A DNA stretch of 64,000 nucleotides, taken from NCBI RefSeq assembly GCF_009557615.1, contig NZ_CP045652.1:2852001-2916000 (forward strand). Reading direction: 5' to 3'. The DNA is from Sphingobacteruim zhuxiongii. GTDB taxonomy: Bacteria > Bacteroidota > Bacteroidia > Sphingobacteriales > Sphingobacteriaceae. Below the pieces are notes generated by a model. It made no database searches. It saw nothing but the letters and a program-made list of their open reading frames with translations, and was not told the DNA's origin. The translations under genes were made by a program, and so were the position numbers. Positions 59,935 through 64,000 of this stretch are shown in pieces. Numbering within the stretch: the stretch's first letter is position 1; each line of letters begins with the position of its first letter.

Positions 59935-61797
59935 TTAAAATTGTTTGTTTTTTAAATGACCCGCATAGTCAATTTCTTGACCGAACAGGTTAAGGACCTT
60001 ATCTAAAATAACCGCAACGGTTCTTCTATTCAATTTGCTTTTATGATCTGTAAAAACAAGATTTTCCTTAGCGAGAATTTGTGCTAAAGCCTCTACTGAC
60101 ACATCCTTTTTTACATACTTTAACATGGCACTCATCGATTCAAGATCTAAAGCTTCCCCAGAAGCATCCCAATTCGTTTGAAGTGCAGGATAATATAAGC
60201 GAAGCCCCTGCATCAACTCATATTGACTCACTTCACGCTCTGGATAGAACCAGGTCTGATTAGCCCATTTGTAAGGAATTCCAGTACCCCTTAAAAGTCC
60301 AGTCGCTCCAATTTTCTGCAATTCCTTAAATTGTGGATCTGTAGCAGGCACATCTATATAAGGCATGATATAAGCTTTGTGATCTAGTAGTGCTGCTTGT
60401 ACGTCTCTAATCGAGACTTCAGAAGGTTGCTTGTTTTGCTTAACCGCCACGGCTGCTAATGCACCAGACGCTTGTCCTATTCCTAAGACAACTGGTTGCA
60501 ATCGAGTCGCTCCATTTACGATATTGCTCACCCCAATACTTTTTTCAGACACAATCAATCCTTCGAATTCCGCAGGAATTAAAGAGCCCATGGGAACATT
60601 ATAAGAGGGAACACGAATTTTTACGAAATCAATTTCTGGAGCATTACCATATTTATAGTGATGATGATCGATTGTGTAATCGCCAACCGCAATTCCTGTT
60701 TTATAATAAGCTTCATCAGTTTCAAAAGGTGTCATTATGTGTTGAAGTGCAAAAAGAGATTTTGCCTTCAATCGACGCGATTCACGATGATAAGGAATCA
60801 TCGGAAAACCATCCTTCGTCGGATATTCATCATATGCGATTCCAAGATGCTTGAAACCTAATTCATGTTGTATATAGTAAACAAAACGCAGCGTCATTTG
60901 CTTGGCTTCTTCTAACGCCTTCGTTCGCTCGCTATTTGACTTCTCAATAATGTTTAGATAGATATCATTGCCCTTCTTCGGCCAATTAATCATAAACTTA
61001 TTGTTAGGCAAGCCGCCATACGTTAGCATCTTATAGCAATCATTATTATTCTTTAAGTGGGTAGCCGGATCAGAAACATCACAACAGCCCGCGAATTCAC
61101 TCGGATCATAATTTTTTGGCTTTTTAATGGTTTTATCCGCACCTTGTCCAAAATCCTTTAACGTAATAACATACGTTAGATCCTGAATAATATCGTTGCC
61201 TTCATTTAAAGCAAAGCTCTCTTTCGTCAACGACTTACTGTCCATTCCTAAATAATAAGGAACTTTAAGATTCGCCATCACGTCACCCAACTCGGTAGCG
61301 TCGATAAGTACTTTGGCTTCAATATGAATGATCTTTCCTTTTTTACCTCTTGCTTCAATTTTCCAACCATTTGCCGTTTTTACAGGATTAGCCCAAGTCG
61401 TTTCAAACATGACTTGAATATTCGACTCCTGCCCTACCATCTCTTGAAGTATTTTGTTACCTATCGAGGGTTCAAAAAGTGTATTACTTACCCAGCCTGT
61501 TTCAACAGCTGCAGCCCCGCCGTAGTGGCTATATAATTTTTCTCTAAACTCCCCCCATAAGCCCGATGGCATTTTATGGTTACCATCAATAGCAGAAACA
61601 CCGGCAGACGTTAACATTCCTCCTAACCAAACAGTTTCCTCTAGAACAATAGATTTTACGCCCAAGCGAGACGCTTGAATGGCAGCCATCGTGCCGCTAG
61701 CACCTCCACCGACGATAATAATATCAGTTTTGAGTTGTCCGAATACTTGAGTTAGCGATAAAAAGAGAACAAAGCACAATAAGTAAATTTTCTTCAT
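59935..61797 (-). CDS. Secreted FAD-dependent oxidoreductase (PF12831-like)
   Basis: The 620-residue protein has a signal peptide (IYLLCFVLFLSLTQVFG) followed by the FAD-binding stretch TDIIIVGGGASGTMAAIQASRLG, quoted as IIIVGGGASGTMAAIQ, and VKSIVLEETVWLGGML. AKVLIDATELGDVM and LEGLIVSEKSIGVSNIVNGATRLQP (in part) are also typical of this family. A C-C-D motif (AGCCDVSDPATH) is present. The last 120 residues resemble S-layer-homology-like repeats (IGATGLLRGTGIPYKWANQTWFYPEREVS, shortened). Such enzymes sit at the head of many Bacteroidota polysaccharide loci, but no natural substrate is agreed. It is the first gene of the 12-gene operon and likely acts in the periplasm or on the surface. Confidence 0.85.
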   Translation of the reverse strand: MKKIYLLCFVLFLSLTQVFGQLKTDIIIVGGGASGTMAAIQASRLGVKSIVLEETVWLGGMLTSAGVSAIDGNHKMPSGLWGEFREKLYSHYGGAAAVETGWVSNTLFEPSIGNKILQEMVGQESNIQVMFETTWANPVKTANGWKIEARGKKGKIIHIEAKVLIDATELGDVMANLKVPYYLGMDSKSLTKESFALNEGNDIIQDLTYVITLKDFGQGADKTIKKPKNYDPSEFAGCCDVSDPATHLKNNNDCYKMLTYGGLPNNKFMINWPKKGNDIYLNIIEKSNSERTKALEEAKQMTLRFVYYIQHELGFKHLGIAYDEYPTKDGFPMIPYHRESRRLKAKSLFALQHIMTPFETDEAYYKTGIAVGDYTIDHHHYKYGNAPEIDFVKIRVPSYNVPMGSLIPAEFEGLIVSEKSIGVSNIVNGATRLQPVVLGIGQASGALAAVAVKQNKQPSEVSIRDVQAALLDHKAYIMPYIDVPATDPQFKELQKIGATGLLRGTGIPYKWANQTWFYPEREVSQYELMQGLRLYYPALQTNWDASGEALDLESMSAMLKYVKKDVSVEALAQILAKENLVFTDHKSKLNRRTVAVILDKVLNLFGQEIDYAGHLKNKQF

Positions 61798-61897
61798 ATA
61801 TGGTTTGATTTGTAATTATGTTAAATCGCACGCATCGGATTTCTCACAATTAGGTAGATCGTATAGCAGGTTCTAATACGGGAACTAAATTATAAAT

Positions 61898-61953
61898 AAA
61901 AAAAATAATGACCAATTTATTTTTAAATATTTTTAAAAACAAACTGGTCATTA
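61898..61953 (-). terminator. Terminator of the MFS gene
   Basis: On the minus strand two 21-nt arms (61933-61953 and 61906-61926) form one long stem with two G-U pairs and a 6-nt loop. A run of eight T follows (61898-61905). It lies 37 bp after the MFS stop and upstream of the 12-gene operon, so the MFS gene is its own transcript. Confidence 0.85.
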
Positions 61954-61990
61954 ATATATTTTTTACTAAAAACAGGTTGTAGAAGATTCG

Positions 61991-63277
61991 CTATTCGGTC
62001 TCATTTTCTTCTGTTGGTTTGCGGAGAGGCACCAACCAAGTGACAATAAAAGCAGGAATAGTAGCAATTAAAACCCAGATAAAGAACTCTTTATACCCCA
62101 AATGATCACTTAAATAGCCACTGATCATGGAAGGAATCATAAATCCTAAATTCATCAATCCACTTCCAAAAGCATAATGCGCCATTTTATATTTCCCAGG
62201 AGCAATGTTCTGCATCATAAAAAGGATTAACCCCACAAATCCGAAACCATATCCGAAATATTCAACAATAACAGCACTTGCAATCAAATATAAATTCGTT
62301 GGCATCGCGATCGCTAGAAATGCATATGCGGCAAATGGAATGTTAAAAAACGCACATAGGACCAGCAACGTCTTCCTTGTAAGTCCATATTTAGCAACAT
62401 AGTTTCCGGCTAAAATAGACCCCAATACAAAGGCTATTGCCCCAAAAACGCCATAAAGAAGTCCTATTTCTGAAGTGCTTAGACCTAAGCCTCCCTCCTC
62501 GCGGGTCGCTTTAAAAAATAAAGGAATAATCTTAATGGCCTGTCCTTCTGCAAATCGATAAAATACAATAAAAGCTAAGCTGAACCAGATATATTTCTTT
62601 TGAAAAAAAGAGATAATCACATCTTTTAACGTACTAAAACCTTCAGATAAGGAGCTCGTATTTGCTGCGGCCTGTCCTGAAGGAATCGCTCTCATATTAT
62701 ATAGACCTAATAAAATCATAATAATCCCATAAGCAAACATAACAATCATCCAAGCGTTGACCACGCCTATACTCTTCTCTAATTCGCCCGCCAAGTAAAC
62801 CAACGCGCCCCCAGAAAAAACCTTCGCTATATTATAAAATGCACCCTGCCAGCCAACAAATTTTGCTTGAAGTGTAGCACTCAATTCATTGAGATAAACA
62901 CCATCGGCAGCCGTATCGTGTGTAGCACCGCTGATAGCGATGATGGCTAATATTCCGATGGAGATACTAAAGAAACTATCTAACTGTAAGGAGATTCCGA
63001 CTAAACCAAACAACAATCCGGTAAGTATCTGCGTTACGAATACAAAGAACTTCTTCGTCTTGTATAACTCTAAGAACGGACCCCAAAGAGGCTTTAACGT
63101 CCATGGCATCATAATTAGCGAAGTCCAAAATGCAATCTTTGCATCCGAAACTCCTAGATTCTTATACATTAAAGTAGCGGCAGTTGATAGGGCAACAAAG
63201 GGTAATCCCATTGCAAACCATGTCGTTGGTATCCATTTTAAGGGATGTACTTCTTTGCTGTTTTGTGTTTCTTTCAC
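61991..63277 (-). CDS. MFS transporter, AmpG/PAT-like
   Basis: The 428-residue protein has 12 predicted helices. The opening PLKWIPTTWFAMGLPFVALSTAATLMYKNLGVSDAKIAFWTSLIMMPWTLKPLWGPFLE (quoted as WTSLIMMPWTLKPLWGP) resembles the AmpG/PAT group, which moves muropeptides (GlcNAc-anhydroMurNAc) in Gram-negative bacteria. In Bacteroidota relatives in glycan loci import disaccharides. ATHDTAADGVYLNEL is also typical. It is divergent from the ROK regulator and followed by its own terminator, but lies upstream of the FAD-SusCD operon. It could import the breakdown product made in the periplasm. Substrate is not known. Confidence 0.85.
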   Translation of the reverse strand: MKETQNSKEVHPLKWIPTTWFAMGLPFVALSTAATLMYKNLGVSDAKIAFWTSLIMMPWTLKPLWGPFLELYKTKKFFVFVTQILTGLLFGLVGISLQLDSFFSISIGILAIIAISGATHDTAADGVYLNELSATLQAKFVGWQGAFYNIAKVFSGGALVYLAGELEKSIGVVNAWMIVMFAYGIIMILLGLYNMRAIPSGQAAANTSSLSEGFSTLKDVIISFFQKKYIWFSLAFIVFYRFAEGQAIKIIPLFFKATREEGGLGLSTSEIGLLYGVFGAIAFVLGSILAGNYVAKYGLTRKTLLVLCAFFNIPFAAYAFLAIAMPTNLYLIASAVIVEYFGYGFGFVGLILFMMQNIAPGKYKMAHYAFGSGLMNLGFMIPSMISGYLSDHLGYKEFFIWVLIATIPAFIVTWLVPLRKPTEENETE

Positions 63278-63533
63278 GTTTGTATAATTAAGGTTATTGA
63301 TATTTTTGGTATATTATGCTTTCATTTAATAAACCCGCTATTTTTTCAGCCGCCATTTATAAAATGATTTTCACAGGTAGATGTTTTGTTCTATCTAATG
63401 ATAAAAACGATCAATTATATTAAAAAAATATCAAAATCTAAAACTTGTTTTTAAAATTATTTAATAATATCAAAATTTTTACTATTATCGCAGTATAGTA
63501 GCAATTCCTATAAAAAACAGCTGGTAAATAAAG
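63278..63533. other. Divergent promoter region between MFS and ROK genes
   Basis: This 256-bp AT-rich gap has AATATCAAAA twice (near 63427 and 63466) and the inverted repeat TACTAT (63480-63485) / ATAGTA (63495-63500), spaced by 9 nt, 34 bp before the ROK start. ROK regulators often bind AT-rich palindromes. I see no clear TAnnTTTG element. Confidence 0.4.
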
Positions 63534-64000
63534 ATGACCTTAAATTTTCTAAACGACATACAATTGGGAGCAAATTCTGGCGTAGCTTACAAAAACATAC
63601 GTCTGAAGAAGCAGATACTATCCTATTTCGCTCAAAATGAAACGGCAACAATCGCTGAACTCAGCAAAGAGTTCAACGTCAGCATTCCGAAGATCAATGA
63701 GTGTATATCGGAATTAATTAATGATCAACTAGTGAAGGATTATGGAAAAACTTCCGCTTCAGTTGGTCGAAAACCAAATTCCTATGGATTAGTTGCCAAT
63801 GCGGCCTATTTTATTGGTGTTCAAGTGGGTACGGAAAACCTAAGTATCGCGATGATAAACTTGAAGAAAGATTTAGTTGCACAAAACGAAGATATTCCTT
63901 TCCGTTTAGAAAACTCGGAAGAGTCATTAAAGATGATTTGCGATTGTATTACTGATTTTATCGCGAAACAACCGGTAAATAGGGAAAACATTCAAGGAAT
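63534..64000 (+). CDS. ROK family transcriptional regulator, 5' part (window edge)
   Basis: An open frame from the ATG at 63534 runs to the right edge, giving at least 155 residues. It contains an N-terminal winged helix-turn-helix (TIAELSKEFNVSIPKINECISELINDQLV, about residues 40-68). GRKPNSYGLVANAAYFIGVQVG follows, the start of the ROK actin-like sugar-binding domain as in NagC/XylR/Mlc, and then SIAMINLKKDLV. Such proteins sense a sugar or its phosphate and repress or activate a local locus. It is divergent from the AmpG-like MFS gene and probably controls it, and perhaps the FAD-SusCD operon beyond. Effector unknown; the cut prevents checking the kinase motifs. Confidence 0.88.
   Translation, partial: MTLNFLNDIQLGANSGVAYKNIRLKKQILSYFAQNETATIAELSKEFNVSIPKINECISELINDQLVKDYGKTSASVGRKPNSYGLVANAAYFIGVQVGTENLSIAMINLKKDLVAQNEDIPFRLENSEESLKMICDCITDFIAKQPVNRENIQG

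Noticed and set aside
60459-60854. 131-codon frame opposite the FAD oxidoreductase
   Set aside because: Antisense of a protein with clear FAD motifs; no domain, signal or ribosome site of its own.
1-64000. CRISPR arrays, rRNA, tRNA, insertion sequences, phage genes
   Set aside because: None recognised: no regular short repeats with spacers, no transposase or integrase motifs, and no tRNA-like cloverleaf noticed on reading through.

Overview
The window looks like a chromosomal segment of a member of the Bacteroidota, most likely Sphingobacteriaceae (Sphingobacterium-like). Evidence is the paired SusC/SusD genes, TAnnTTTG-type -7 promoter elements, a HmuY-family lipoprotein, a DUF6266 protein, AT-rich sequence and weak Shine-Dalgarno sites. 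This is inferred from gene content; no rRNA or tRNA gene is present to test it.

Region 1 (1-4.7 kb): a minus-strand operon of a ceramidase-family amidase, an SSS-type sodium:solute symporter and the start of an SMP-30/gluconolactonase gene that runs off the left edge. A GntR/FCD regulator lies upstream. The same 12-bp TGTATACA-centred site occurs before the regulator and before the operon. Region 2 (4.7-11.5 kb): a WGR-SWIM gene pair, a DUF6266 protein and an esterase with an N-terminal glycogen-binding-like domain. Region 3 (11.5-19.8 kb): a heme acquisition locus with an AraC regulator, hmuTUV, a TonB receptor, HmuY, heme oxygenase and a second heme-locus lipoprotein. Two near-identical Fur-type palindromes sit the same distance from their -7 elements. 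Region 4 (20-22.2 kb): a 2-hydroxyacid (hydroxypyruvate-type) reductase translationally coupled to glycerate kinase.

Region 5 (22.2-43 kb) is the most unusual part. One tightly packed 12-gene minus-strand operon (36091 to 22249) starts with a BNR sialidase-like protein. It continues with an N-deacylase of the aspartoacylase family, two SDRs, a threonine-synthase-like PLP enzyme, RidA, an MlrC-type metallopeptidase, an SMP-30/aldo-keto reductase fusion, a NanM-like mutarotase, a class III aminotransferase, an MFS carrier and a secreted TIM-barrel protein. A second operon encodes a DHDPS/N-acetylneuraminate-lyase family enzyme with SusC and SusD. A GntR/FCD gene lies between them, and a perfect 15-bp palindrome, ATATGTA-n-TACATAT, occurs upstream of both operons. 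I read this as one regulon that imports an acylated, nitrogen-containing sugar or sugar acid and breaks it down; the substrate is unknown.

Region 6 (43-64 kb): a bestrophin gene, then a second 12-gene operon (61797 to 44336) with a FAD oxidoreductase, SusC, SusD, a DUF5018-like lipoprotein, two tandem GHL10-like TIM-barrel paralogs, an unrecognised secreted protein, a DUF5009 acyltransferase-like membrane protein, two SGNH esterases, a DUF4434 protein and an AGE-family epimerase. An AmpG-like MFS carrier and a divergent ROK regulator, cut by the right edge, complete it. No classical glycoside hydrolase is present, so its substrate cannot be read from the sequence.
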